This document shows positions 41,701-56,200 of a stretch of DNA of 64,000 nucleotides, in pieces; within the stretch, counting starts at the first letter, position 1; each line of letters opens with the position of its first letter. The position numbers were made by a program, and so were the translations under genes. Origin of the DNA: Membranipora membranacea (taxonomy: Eukaryota > Bryozoa > Gymnolaemata > Cheilostomatida > Membraniporidae); NCBI GenBank assembly GCA_914767715.1, contig OU612066.1:11349001-11413000 (forward strand). Reading direction: 5' to 3'. Below the pieces are notes generated by a model. The model ran no database searches. It was not told the origin of the DNA and saw only the letters and a list, made by a program, of their open reading frames with translations.

Positions 41701-44700
41701 TCCACTATCAATAATGGGGTGGGTAATCGATGTGAGCGGAGATGGAGTTGTGATTCCTAACACTGATTGATTGCCGAGACAGCTCTGCTGTCCGGAAGAA
41801 GGGTGTTGAATGGGGCTGTCATAACTCTAATAATTTCATTTTTGTTATTTTTTATCAACCTTCTTTTATTGTAATTAAATGACAATAAAATTGAAAAAAA
41901 AGACAATAAAGTTCATGAAAACTAGGTGTTTATTCTTACCTAGAAGAGCCATCATGCATTTCATGTGAGTCTGTACGGAGGATTAACTTCCACCATGATT
42001 GGTCCTCATAGTTTAGCAGCATAAGGATATTAGACCACTGGAGAGTGAGGGTGGGATAGTGAGCCCCCATCCACATCATGTGATTACATATATCAGATGT
42101 TGTGTGCCTGAAGAGTGAGTTCTCTATTCTAAGCTGCTCCATCATATACTTGGCAACCTTGCGGAAGTGGCCTGTGAAAAATGGGCAAAGCATAAACCAA
42201 ATATGAAATTAATCTATTAGTCATGTTGCGAATATGATTTGTTTTCAGATCTGAGTGACAATGCAGCGCTAACAACAAATTATTCCTTTCAGGGAAAAGA
42301 TTGAAAAAAAATCCATCGCTTAAATAAGAGTGCTAACTCAGGCAATGAACTGCAACTCTAAAAAACTCAAAAACAACAACGGCTTCCTGCTGGCTTTATC
42401 TCAGACTAACATCCACAATTTCATGATAGCAGTCCTAACTATGGACTTATGGACATACCAGATTGAAAGCCCATTGTCTGATTATGATAAAGAGAAATTT
42501 CTTTGTTTCCCTTGATTATGCAGGGAAGCTGTCAAAGTCAAAGTGCAAATTAGTTTTGTCCGCATTGCATAGATATAAATTAGCCTTGCGACTAAACCTA
42601 TCCTTATCTCGGCGGCCCCATTCTTGTGGTTTTTGACGAGAATGGGGACGCTGAGATAAGGCCAACACAAGCCAGATATTGTTGTTCAATAAACCAATTA
42701 GGCTCTGCGACAAAGCTAAAATTAAAATAGTAAGTTATGATATGTTTACCAGTCCAAATGCAGAACACTTTTGCTTACATTGTTTAGGTATAAAGTAGTT
42801 TTGTGATACTACTCATTTATTGTGGCACAAAAACCATATCGGGCCATGTGACAAAGCTAAGATCATAAGGGTAAATTATACAAATATTATTTACCAGATT
42901 GTAGCATATGACTGATGAAGAGTAGAAGAAGACTGAGCTGTTGTAGAGAGAACTGATACTCATTAGGATGTATATGAGAACATTGTATGTCTGCAGCTAA
43001 CCTCTCTGTACAAAGACATATTATCTGTGTCAGGAAACTAAAAAAACCAAAACTTATAGTATATAGTGTCACAACATCATTGAAATCAGGGAGAATTCCA
43101 TTCCATTCTCCCTGTTGAAATTTTTTTCTATAACTGGAAGTGAAAACCAGGTTTGATGGGGACATCCCATTGCCAGGTTTAAACATAATTTTGAATAGTA
43201 TAAATCAAATCGCTATTTCCAATTGAAAGAATTTTTTAAAGGAAAGACAACAGGTGATAAGTTTTGATATGTTATAAGTTTTGAATGGTTTAAATCAAAT
43301 CGCCATTCACAATCTATAATTGGCCAGGTAGCTTATGTGAACACTGCGAATAACTACCTAGCAAGAAGGTCTTGAGGAGGAATAGCACCAAACGAAGAGC
43401 TGACTAGACTTTCGCTGCTCTGTGACAGAGCGTTACTGTTTGACATGTGACCTATGACCCCTGAGCTACTGCTGGTCATGTGACTAATCATACTAGAGGC
43501 CATGAAGCCGCGATCGAAGGTTATCTCTATCTCACTGAGGCGAGAGAGGAGAACTTCTTCTTTACCGATAAGGAGTAAAACTCTGAGAATAGCCAGCACT
43601 GTAGACATCCATCTCTGCTGCTTCACTCGACTCTCCTGAATTATACGAAAAAAAACAACAGTGAGAGCTAATTATGTATTAATAGTATAATCTAGAAATC
43701 GTATAAAATATAATACACCAAGAAGCATGGCTGGCATAGTATAGCTAACTGGCTAGCTAAGTGAGTGCAAATCCAACAAGCATATATGCACATCCCTTCT
43801 TGAGGCCCTAAGTAATGTTATAGTCCGAGTAGTATATATATATCTGCATCATGGGAACGTTAACAGCTGCATTAATTATTCTTAAGACAACCTCATAACT
43901 TAAATTTGCCGTCTTGGTGTCAATGGGGGTGCTAAAATAATTTTGGAGACAAACTTGTAATTGAGCGACTGTTCATCGCATCTATCATCGACGTTAAACT
44001 CTTAGGATTCCCGGAAGGTTTGAATTGTGGGTAACTACACATCACTCATATAATAAATGTCATCGAGCTCATATCCATGGGATTTCCATAATAATGGGTA
44101 ACTATATAATAGCATGATATATTACCAGATCATCCGGTTGAGTGAAGAGAGCCTTGAGTAGAGAGTCGACAGGTCTGTATACTGATGGTGACACGGCTAA
44201 CAGTATGTTATGTAGTGTAAACATGGCTTCCTGGCTCTCCAGCTCAATCTGTAACAGCGGGAATGATTGAAAGATGGTAAAGAGGCAGGTAAACAAAATA
44301 ATCTACAGAAACTACATAAAAAATAGTCTTTTTATGAAAATTTATAAAATCTTCTTTTTCAGAATGGATCAGATTTTTAGATTATCGACTAGTACAATAT
44401 CCAGATAATAGATAATAATTGTTATGTTATTTTATGCAGAAAATTATCACTATGGTTTTCAAACGATTACTAGCAGCTAGAAAAACCCTAACAGTGGGGA
44501 ATGGCTATGGGCTATGGGCGATAACATGCAAAACATTGCTGATCCCATTATTATAAATGATTCACATTACAAAATTGATAACTACTAATGATGAACTATT
44601 GTATAATTTGACAGAAGCGGGTACCTGTTGTCTTGTAGCTAGGGGTAGGACTAGATCTATCACCTGTCTACTTAACTTCTTCCATTTTTCTTCGCTTTCT

Positions 44701-47700
44701 CTCATCAGCTGGTACAAAACTATTGATAGCAATCCTAACACCTAAAATTAATATACGATACAAACAAAATTAATGAGCAGAAGACTGGTCAAGAAGATCT
44801 CCACAAGCTGAGTTTGCCTGGGGAGACACCACTGTAGTGAGCATCAAATTTAATTTAACCAAAAATTATGTCTTCGTTATTTTTTCTATATGTTTTGACT
44901 CCCAATAGAAAACTTTTTTCGAAATAATTATGGCAGTCAATAAAATGTCTAGGAAAATTTGTGTTCTTAGTAAATTGGTTTTGAGACTTGGTTGCAACAT
45001 ATCATTTACAAGGTGGTATCATAGAAGATGATATTATTATTGTTATTATTGAATCTATGGCTGGTATTCCTAAAATAAATCGGACGTACATTTGGACAGA
45101 AAATTTCATGGCTTGTCTTTTTTATAATGAGTGTGTACTGTATGGATAAGTGATTGAAATACTTATATTTGCTCTTTGTCAAGTAGTAGCTTATCATAAT
45201 ATAGATGACCTGACTATCATGTTTGCTATTGTGCGTTGAACTTGATACGGCTGTATACGTAAACTATGCTGAGATAACAAGTCGTACTATAAATTGAGAA
45301 TGTATGTTCTCAATCGCTTACAACCTTGAAATTTTGTTGGCCCCACTTAGTTACTGTTAGTTATAGTAGGCAGGAGTGGAAGTTGAGACCAATGTGGCAA
45401 ACATTGACAGCATAATAATGTCTTCGGAGCACACTGCAACTAATCACACAGGTATGTCACTTTACCCAAACTGATCAGTAATGATTCTTGGTGTGAATAA
45501 TATATCTGAGTATTCTTCACGCTGGATCAGACAGTTTGTCCCTAGATGGGATGGATTGCGGTTTATGGGGTTGAATGGAATAGTGATTCAAGCTTTGACG
45601 AAACTCAAATTTTCAATGAGAAAGGTGTTGTCAAATTGACTAGTACATCAGATGTATGATTGTGCCATGATTAACAGAAAAACAGCCTTGTACATCATTG
45701 CATATCGTTGTATTTTAGATGTTGATTTCAAAGAAAAAACAACTGATAATAACAGCAGTGCAGCTATAACTGTAGAACCGATCTCGCAATCAGATGCACT
45801 GTGTACATGTAAACGCTGTACAAACACTTATCTATGTGACTGCTCCACCTGTAAATGCAGTGTTCATCCTTGTAAATGTGCCCCGACATGTAAAGACCCA
45901 ACAAGAGGACCGCACTTCAAAAGAGAAACACGCTGCTGCCCGGCCTGTGCTAGTATCGAGTGGGGTGAATGCTGCCTGATCTCTCTCGGATGTGGTAAAT
46001 GCTGCACTGACTGCTGTGAGTGCAGCTGTGACTGCTGTGAGTGCTGCAGTGATAATTGTGACTGTGACTTTGGCTGTGATGGATGTGGTGGTTGTGGTGA
46101 CTGTGATTGTGATTGTGGAGACTGTAACTTTGATGAGTAATACAGTGCTCATCCTAGTAAATAAGCAAAGTAAAGACCAAACTGGAACACCGAATAGTCC
46201 CAAACTCAGGAGAAGAACAGACTGCTGCTCTCCTGTGCTGACATGGAATGGGTTGAAAACTGCCTGCTTTCCTTCGGCTGCTATTGCTGTGACTGAATTC
46301 CTAGAACACAACTGAACACGCATGCTTTGCTGCTGCACTAACATAAGAACCAGAGCAGAAGAGGGTCCAGTGAGAATACACATTAGCACTGTCCCCAATG
46401 TTTTAGTTCTAACTTTTTTTCAAACTTTTCATTTCAGGTGTTTCTTTATATTTTTGAGCTGTCATCGTTCTTTGAGATTGAGTGTAGGAAGTTCAATCAA
46501 TTTTAACCCATCAATAGTGATATCACATTGTACTATTGTATGCAGACCTTAATACCGAGATAGGATCTCATCTTCGCAGTAGTATATTTATCTTTCTTTG
46601 AAATCTTGTACTTGATGTGAAGAGTGGTACTCAAGTTTTTATCCCTTTTTCTTATCAAGTTCTGATACTAGTATATAGTGTGAGAAAAAAGTTTTATTTC
46701 ATGATGATTTTTTTAACGTATCTCTACAGTCCTCCAGAGATGCCCATTTTCATACCAGCCTGGGTATTATAATGTAAGAATCTTTTTGATGATTTAAACG
46801 TAATATCTTGCACAAGTTAAGTACCTCTAGATAGACATTTCTCAATTTTGTTCACAATTTGACATTTCTGTAAATATACAATTGCTATTAGACACATATG
46901 TCTGTGCTACTCAACTGGTAAGGGAAGGTAATTCCAAGCAACTTAAAACAAGGCTTTCACAGATTATATACAAGAGAACAGAACATCACTGTGTCATGAG
47001 TTGTAATGCAAAAAGGAAATGTCAGCAAAAGCAGTGTGGAACCTCAGACATAGCTATAGCGGTGATTAGCTAATTTGGTGGTATCCTTATGTTAGCTATC
47101 ACTTATTTTTGACGAGTTCAATAAAAAAATTTGATGGTTAAATTAAGTTGTGATATAACACACCACTTCCCAAAGCATGAAGAGGGCTATCTAAAGTAAA
47201 AAGAGATATTAAGTATTAGCAATCTTTAAGTTTAGCTACTTAACATTGTGCAAATTGGCAGACTTTTCCTCTGGCGAATACATTACTCCACTGGGCTAAT
47301 GATATTTTAGTACAAACTCAGTAACGTATGGACGAAGTGGCTTTCATGATACAAGGCTGTAAGATTTACCTTGGTATGATGTATAAGCCTAAGGAGCATA
47401 CTAGCAGTAACCTCTCTCTGGGTCTCTATGTCATGGAATGCTGTGTCTGTATTACTTGATGTGTTGATGGATCTAGACAGGAACAAGTCCTTTACCAGCA
47501 TCTCCAGTGCCGGGATCGCTGCAATAGCAGAAAAGTATTTTATTATATGGGCGGTGGGCTTAAATTATTAATCAGGCTGCATAGATTGTAGTACGTTTTA
47601 ATTGTAATGAGGAGAGCTAAATCAGGGATTGTGGGACACGCCCGGCTTTAATTTACTGATCTGTTAGGTAACAACATTTAGAGTTATCTCCTCTTAAAGA

Positions 47701-50214
47701 TTGGACAGAAAACTCCAAACTACTTTGACCATTCATCATATTTATGGAAGTATATATCGGGCTTATAAATTGTGCGACCCGAAGCTTTGTTGAATCAATG
47801 ACTATTTTAGTTAAAAATAATTATAAGGCAGATAATTCATAATTTATGAAATTTAGTATACAGTACGTGACAATATGGGCAGTGGGTTGAACTGAATATG
47901 AAAACAATTTAGACATTTATTTTATTTTCAATCACTTAGGAGTCGTTTAGAGTGAATGATATGATAACTTTTATGAGAAATTCCGCATGTAAAACAGTTT
48001 AGACAATATTCGACTAGAAATTTGATGCATTATATTCAAGCTTACCGTGGGTTTCAGGATTTTGACCACTTGCCATAACGCCATCGCAAAGCTGCATTAT
48101 TCTTGGTACCACAACCAAAGTCTTAGAATGTAGTTTTTCATATGATAGAAGTAGTAGTAGCTTGAATATACACCGTATCAAGCCAGCCTGCTCACTATAA
48201 AATACAGATAGTATACTATACACTAATCTCTCACACAACTTTAGTCATAAAAGCAATATCGCAAGACACCATCAGTTCACACATTTTTTTACACTAAATG
48301 ATCCCAATAAAGAAAAGAAAGTTCTTATACTGAGAAGATTAAGAGATTTTGTAATAAGAAATCTTGGTCAGACCACTACGATGTGTCAGTGAAGACATTA
48401 TAGATGTGTGATAAATAGTTCCTGAGAAACAGAAAAGGCGATATATCACCTCATGGTGATAAAGTCACACTTTGACTAAGTTGGCGACCCGACTAAGTTG
48501 GCGACAGAGCAGATTACACAGTAAAATGACACACGTTAACAGATGCCATGGTATTTAGATTATCGACTGCACTCACCTTGGAGGACCTTCACTTATCATA
48601 TCAATCTGCTTCAGAACGTATCCAAGAAAAACCTGAAGCAAGGAAGAATATCCGAGCACAGCTGAACAAAGACATAACCTAATGGAATCAGATCAATTTT
48701 AATTTTGCTAAAAGTTCTTTTTCTGACTTATTGCTATGTAACTTGGAAAAGTATACTACTCTTCCTCACAGGCCCCTGATTTGTTTCTCAAACGCTACAG
48801 ACTTTCGACAAAAACTTTGTATTGTGTAAAAAACATGGCCAACCAAGAGTGAGAAAACAATCAGAATAATTCTCTAATTGTACTACTCTTTTCAAACCCT
48901 AAATATAAAACCTGGATATTGTCATTCCGGATTTCAACCCAATTTATCTCTTGAGGGCAGAGCACCTACCTCATCGTTGTCGAGTAGACAGTAGTTGACT
49001 CTTAGTTGGATGAGCTGCACCAATAGATTAAGCACCTGGGTCTGTAAGGCCACAGAGCTACTCATTGTGTACATCTTCAGTGATTTGATGACCAGAGGCT
49101 CAAATAGCCGAATATAAGCACCAACTGTGTTCTGTTACCGGAAAGAAAAAAGCAATGTTTTGAGTACATTTTAGTCCTTGACTCCTTATGAAATTGAGTT
49201 GACACATCTATTTAATTGAATTCAAGGCTGTCTCAATCGTTTGATATCAGGGATATTTTTTGGTAAGAAAGCTGCATCAAAATATGTTTGAGCTGAGCCA
49301 ACTTTAATCTGCTGTTCAGCAATATAACCATAATTAGTTACTACCACTTTGTGATTATCACTTACTTTATCAACACTAGCACCAGGCTTGAGAACAGCAG
49401 GCATTTTCCTCTCCTGGCATTTCTTTATCACATATATAGAGCTGCAAATCCAATAAAACCAAAACAGCTAAATAATGATTGACTCTGTTCTCAGTAAATG
49501 TTGTAATTCTAGATTGCGTATCTAATGATGGGACACAGATAATGACTCTGAGAATGGGATCTATGATGTACTACATAATCACAAATTTGAAATATTGCAT
49601 TTTACAAATTCTCCTCCCCAAACAATAGTACGAAATCTAGATGAAGGTGTGCCCGAGTGCGCTATCTTTGGGTGTGAGCACACAACTCCTTATCACAGTG
49701 ACAAGCGTTTCTAATGATCAGGAGACAGATTTAGCCTATATCAAGTTTATTACAGTTTGCCCGCATTCAGGCTTGGTCCCCTTCCACTGATAGGCCGCTG
49801 ATAAGTTGGGGGAAACAATTTCGAATGCAGGCAAACTGGATCAAACTTGGTCTAGATTTACCCAGTAGGCACTTACTTGTGATGATCATCAGTCTCCACT
49901 CTGAACGGATTATGAGCCAGAGATTGCGCTAATTCTGAGTATGGTGTTGACAAACAGCAGGTAAATAGTCCTGGTTTGATCACAGTAGCAGGAGCAGAAC
50001 CTGAGACTATGTCACTTGACCGAGAAATGACCTTCTTCTCAACAAGGTCTTCAAACTGACTAGATAGATTAGTACCAAATAATGCCTTCAAGAGCTGCAA
50101 TAAAAAATTGAAATCCTGTGAATAATAATCATGCTTTTCCCCATTTTTCCTAGATATTTTTCTGTCACTGCATGCACAACATTCAAAAAATATGATAGAT
50201 TGACAATAAAAAGT

Positions 50215-50247
<33 letters not shown>

Positions 50248-53200
50248 ATGTCATCTCCCTTTGACACACCAGAATTGAATGACACTGCAACTCTGACCAT
50301 TCAACATAGTGAACAAGGAATCTCAATACTTAGGATGCAATGCCCATCATGTCTTCTCCCAAAGAACCAACAGTGCCAGATGACACAGGTAGCTTAGGCG
50401 TGGCATATGCAACATAGTGACAAGTGTTCTCAAAATATCTATGCTTCCCCTACCAAAAACATCTTCTAAATCTTCTTAATTCCATACCTGATGAACAACA
50501 CCCACTGTAGCCACGGGAGAAGCCAGAACTGTAGATTTCAGATAATCGAGGATTTCTTCCGCACACTTCCCAATTTCCTGAAGGGAGGCAACTTCCAGTA
50601 ACTGAGAGAAAACCGCCAATGTATGGTGCAGCATACTACCAAACTTATCCATTTTACTCAGGCTAAGTGATACCTACAAAAAAAACACTTGTTGTGAAGC
50701 ATGAATTGATAAAAACAACTCCATTATGATGGTAAGTTTCTTACAGATTTGTATCGTTTTGGAGGCAAAGAACTAGTTAGCAGAGTCAGGAGGTTGCATT
50801 ACTCATCTTGCACAGCTGATGTGATTAAGAAAATGTGAAAGCTTCGCAACATTGGCAGTTTATCTATTTTTCTCACCTTGTAATTGAGGTGGGCACCCTT
50901 GACTGCCTCATGAAGCTTCATGTAGAATGGACTGTGATTAAATGTTCCCAGAGTTTCCTTCCTGTTCTTCATAGCTTTCTCAGCTTCTGATGGAGAGAAT
51001 ATAGATAGAGATTAATATTATGATCTGCAGACAGCGTTGTAATCAAATAGAGTGGCATCCCTATATGTGCATGCTGTAGAGAATGGATTGTGAGTTAAAG
51101 ATTAAACTCGGTCCAGAACTATGCTAAAGGTATAAATACGAGGTTGAGTTTAGTGTAGCTAGTTTTGGAGAGAATTGATGTTAGCTTGCACTAAATTTTG
51201 CTATGGGGATTTAATGCTCAGTAATGCAGTTGATTAAATATCCGCTAGCATAAATTTCGCATGGCAAACTTTCCCCTTGTATTTTTGATAACAAGGATGG
51301 GATGGGATGGAGTTACCAGTGTATTTGGCAAATTTGATTAGATTTAGAAATTGTGAACAACATTTAAGTCGTCAACCTAAGAAGATGGTAAAGATGAGTC
51401 AGCCCATCAGCGTGAAGTACTACAAGAAAAACTTATCCCTATTTTATCATATCAAAGCTTAAGTTGTCATGACTTGCCTCTATCTATGACAATGTTTGTG
51501 GATTAGTGCTAAGACCTTACATGACCCGCTGATAACATCCAGGAACTCAGGCAGGCCGACGCTAATGATCATGATCTCAGATTTAAAATGATTAAAACAC
51601 CACTGTACAAAGTAGCTGGTTGTAGGATTTCATTATCAACCACTTTCCCCTGTTTGAGCGCTAAAACTGTGTAAGGAGCAATAGCTAGAGTTATGAAACT
51701 CTCTAATAAATTTTGTCAGTGATGAAATTCCTTCATGATGAATATTTCTTTGTTTTCAGTTGACTTATCTCCGAATGTTTGTTTTGTCAAACAGGCGCCC
51801 TGTACAATACTTCCACCTGTGTGCTTTGAATACATACTGTACTGATACCAAGGAATCTAAAGGGCTCGTTGACGCAAATCATTTGATAAATTTGGGAGTC
51901 AAGATCAGTGGTAGGGCGCTTGACAAAGTGAGACTTGATGATATGTATACAGACCTACTCTTGAAATTGGTTTTATGGGACTCAAGAATCGTGATAAGAC
52001 TGAACAAATTAATTTGGCTGCCTCTACGTCACAACACACAATACCAAAACAACCTTGAGGAGTTTCCCTAGAACAAATAAATTCATCATCATCATTGATC
52101 TTCAGAAGTTTTATATATTGAGTATATTGAACCAAATTGATTGTTCAAAAATTGGCAATCCAGTTATATTGAAACGACAGTTTGTCTCTATAAAATAAGA
52201 TGGTAAAATGAGTAAGGCACAAGGATTCTGGTGATTATCATGAATAAATTGTAAAATTATTAACTGTATTAATCACAGAAAAGTTATGGCAATGTTGTCC
52301 AGGGTCTTGGTGAATCAAGATGTCACTTAGTATATCGATATATAGCTAGCGACGCTTTGTCTATCTGGCTGAGTTGTCACAGTAAGATTTTTAGCTCTGC
52401 TGTCTTTCTTCTCTCTCCAGACTACATCTGGTTTAGGAGAGGGAGCCTGCACATTGACCTTGACATTGGGAGAAGGGGGGACGTCACTGTTGCGTGGTGT
52501 AACAGGCTCATAGTTATTTGCTTCCTCATAAGTATCATCAACTATGGTAGATATAGTAAGGTTACTGGTGTTGGTGACTCGTCGATCATCTGAGTAATAC
52601 GACGGGATCTGAGCCTTCTGGGATGCCTTTTTTGCTTCGACCAGTGTATGGCTGGCATACGGTCTAACTGATTCTGATTTCCCCAAAGGTGTTGATTTGT
52701 TATTGTTGTTTGTTTCAAGGGCGTTGAAATTCAGTTTCTCATTTGCTTTGAGTTTCCTTAGTTTTATGACAGCTACTGCAAGTGCTGCCATGGATAGGAT
52801 GAACAGCACAATGAACAGTGCTGCCACAACAATCCAGCCGACGCTCGAGCTTGACACGGCATCCTGACCTGGTTGCCCTGTAATGTTACTTCTACCAGTT
52901 GAGCCACCGTCTCCTTCCACACAGTGGAGCAACAGAATCATAGTTCTGAAGGAAGTCGACAGAGTCAAGTTCTGAGAATTTTCATCTCTAGTGGAATATC
53001 TACAGCCATAATATCCTCTAGTAATAACAAAACCCTGACATGGTGCCGCAGTGCAAGAGTCAAAAAGCTGATTTATAAAGCTGACATTAGAAGAAGTAAC
53101 ATTGAAGTTGCATTCATATAAAGCAGCGTCATCCTGGCTTACGGTGACTATGTTGGTTACTTCAGGGGTTTTTCCAGTATCGCATTTACTCGACAACTCT

Positions 53201-56200
53201 TCGTAGTCTAGAATAATGTTCTGATGGTTGACTACCGCAGAATAGTAACTAACATCATCCTTGGGTTCATATTTGACCAGTATGTATATCGCTGTGGCGT
53301 AGGTTTCCACTGAGCCGGTAGCTGCACATTTCACTCTGATTAGTGATTGAGGATCCCATGCTATTTCCCGACAATCGCTGTCCGCTAGGCAGCTTGTAAG
53401 GTCACCATTTAGTTGAAAGAACCCTTGTGAATCCTCTTCTTTGGTATTGTAATTGTCACAATACTGATATTCCATATCATTAGTGACAAAGACTTCAGAA
53501 ATGTTTAGAGCGGGATCCATTTGAAGTTTCTCTTTCTGAATAGCATTACCAGCAGGTATCCGATGAGTTTGACTGAACATGTAGGCAGATATAACATGCA
53601 CCAATGTCAGCATGTAAACCAACTTGAGAACAATTCCACAGCCACTCATCATCCTCAGCTGATGTTGGGTTCCGATTGTTCAAGTTCAATCCTTGAGAGA
53701 GATCTTTGCAGCGGCTTACAAGTTTAATCTCTATCCGAGCAGCGAATTTATTGTTTATGAGTTTATGAGTCAGCTTATCTCAGTATCCAGAGCTTTAAAT
53801 CTTCACAAAAGGCCAAACCCGCCTTTTATTAGCTCAAGATTAAATCTCACAGTTTACTAAACTATTGACTCTGGCAAAACATTCTTATGTATGAGAGGAC
53901 AAAAACAAGTCAAAGAGTGTCCTTGTGAAGAGCCTCACAATCAGAGATAAAATATCTCCATGACTGATAAAGGAATTAGGACGACATAATAATCTTTGAT
54001 AATATGGTATGGGTAACCTAACCTGTTGCATGATAGCAACACAAGCTTATGTCATCCTCATAGACTTTATTATTACTAAGTCTATGGTCATCCCATAAAC
54101 TCATAATTAGGAGAAGAAATGGGAAAATTTCAGTAGAGAAAGAGCATTGCAGTTTGGGGGTGACTCATAGCATGACTTAACATGTAATTTATCTATTATA
54201 TAAGTATGTGAGTCAGCTCAAACAGCACCTGATTTTGGGCTGTGTTTTTCACAGAAAACATAGAGGATTGGCCATTTTCCCTTGCTAGAAGCCACTTACA
54301 CATGATAGTGCTAGAACTATAATCGCAGACACTTATGATATTTTGTGATGGAAACCAAACTGGGAAGTTCATATACACATCTTATTTGGCAGACTATATC
54401 TTCCTAGACGGATGTTTTCCATGTGCCAAATAAATTACGGCAAAAGATGGGGGAAAAAAAGCTTGAATGCAAATCTAAGCCCCTTTCAACCGGCTATGAG
54501 TAGCGATGATAAAATGCAAGATTGCCTAGCTTTGTCTGCAACTCTGAATATTATTCAAAGCATCATTTATATGTGAAGCATTTCAAAAACCCCAAAATAT
54601 GTTTGTTGTACCGTTGCCCATTTCTGTCATATCAAAACAAAACACGGCATTGCCGAATTGGTTGACGGTATGTTTGGCTCCGGGAAAGTTGTTTATAAAT
54701 AATCAAGTAGAGTTCCCGACCAACATTTGAGATAGTCACTGTTTACACAATTTGATTCTGTAATTATGTGATCATGCTCATGGGATAAGACATGAGTGTT
54801 GACAAAATTGATATGAGCAGTGATGTGGTCGTGATAGGGGCACTGGTGGCGCGCCCTAACTGATGCAATTGTCTAACGAGCCTAAATCTTTGCTAAGTCC
54901 GATTTGTGTGACATAACTTTGGTATAGAGCGAAAACAATAGCTTTGTGATGTAACAATGTTACAGGGGCACATAAGGATTATAAATTCATCTATGAGTTG
55001 GAGCTGCTATCTGTGACCGCTTCGAGCTGCAGTACTCACCCTTAGCAGTCTTAGGTTCTGGGGCTAAGTCTGTAGCCTGAGCTTCCTGTTTATTAGTGAC
55101 CCTCTTCTTTATGGGGCTTGTGATAGCCTCACGAGCTGCGTCTAGAACAGCTTTAGGATTAGCACTAGAGGAGAGTGTTGTATCTTCCAGCACATGAAAG
55201 AAGATATTCAGCAGTCTGAATAAATACAAGAATAATATAAAGCTAGAAATATGTTTCGGAATAAAACAAAATAGATAAGAAGCATTTATTTGGGAGAATT
55301 TTCTGATGTTTCACTTATATGATTCAGCGGTTCTTATGAACAATGTCAGCAGGATTCAGAGCAGGGAGTTTGGGCCCAAACTCCCTGTTTAAACAGTCCC
55401 AAACTCCCTGGTTTAAAAGGAGACCGCAAGCCAACATTTATTGGGAGTTGTCACCCACTTGGTCATGAGGGCATAATTCTTAAATGACAGCATATAATTC
55501 AGGTCATTGCGCCAGGCCCTGAATGGACACACCAGGTAACCTTGCTCATAAGAACAAAGGCAGCTGAGACAACCTTCAGGGTAACTATAGTGCTATCCAA
55601 ACTCACTTGATAATGTGAGATAGGAGTTTATCTGCTGAAGGTACCAGAAGCCGATCGTATATACCAGGCCAAGACTTCTCTGAGCTCGCTACAACATATC
55701 AAAACTTGTATATCTTTTTTTTTTATTATTCTGCTAAAAGGATGGATAAAAAAAAGCTTGTAATTGAATGAAATAAAAAAAAACATATGTAAAAAGCATG
55801 GGAATGGCTAGATAGTCTAGGCACTTAAGGCAGTCCTTAAGGCACCCGGACCATTAATGAGCCACGGCACGGGAGTGGCTGCTCCTCACCGTCTACCGTG
55901 GGCCCACAGACACTCCGCCAAACCATTTATGGGATCAGACACTTGTTACAACATAATTCACAAGGAGTTTAGGAGTATGCCCTACACTACCGGAGATATC
56001 TCATCATATATACTAGAATTTGACAGTGATGATAGATGTATGTTGTTATGAACAGCTATTATTAATCTCTCAATTTTCTTATTACAATCCCTTGCTACTA
56101 GAAATCGATAATATGCCTAATTCTTAAAAATAACACATTGTAAGTTCAACAAACTTTAATTTCCGTTGAGCATTATAAATAGCGAATGTAACAAAGCATT

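Noticed and set aside
45832-46398. 188-codon minus-strand open frame opposite the cysteine-rich gene
   Set aside because: It is the complement of TGT/TGC-rich coding sequence, giving a Thr/Ala/Val-rich product without a domain. The plus strand has a spliced, Cys-periodic protein with a decayed homologue, so this frame is a shadow.
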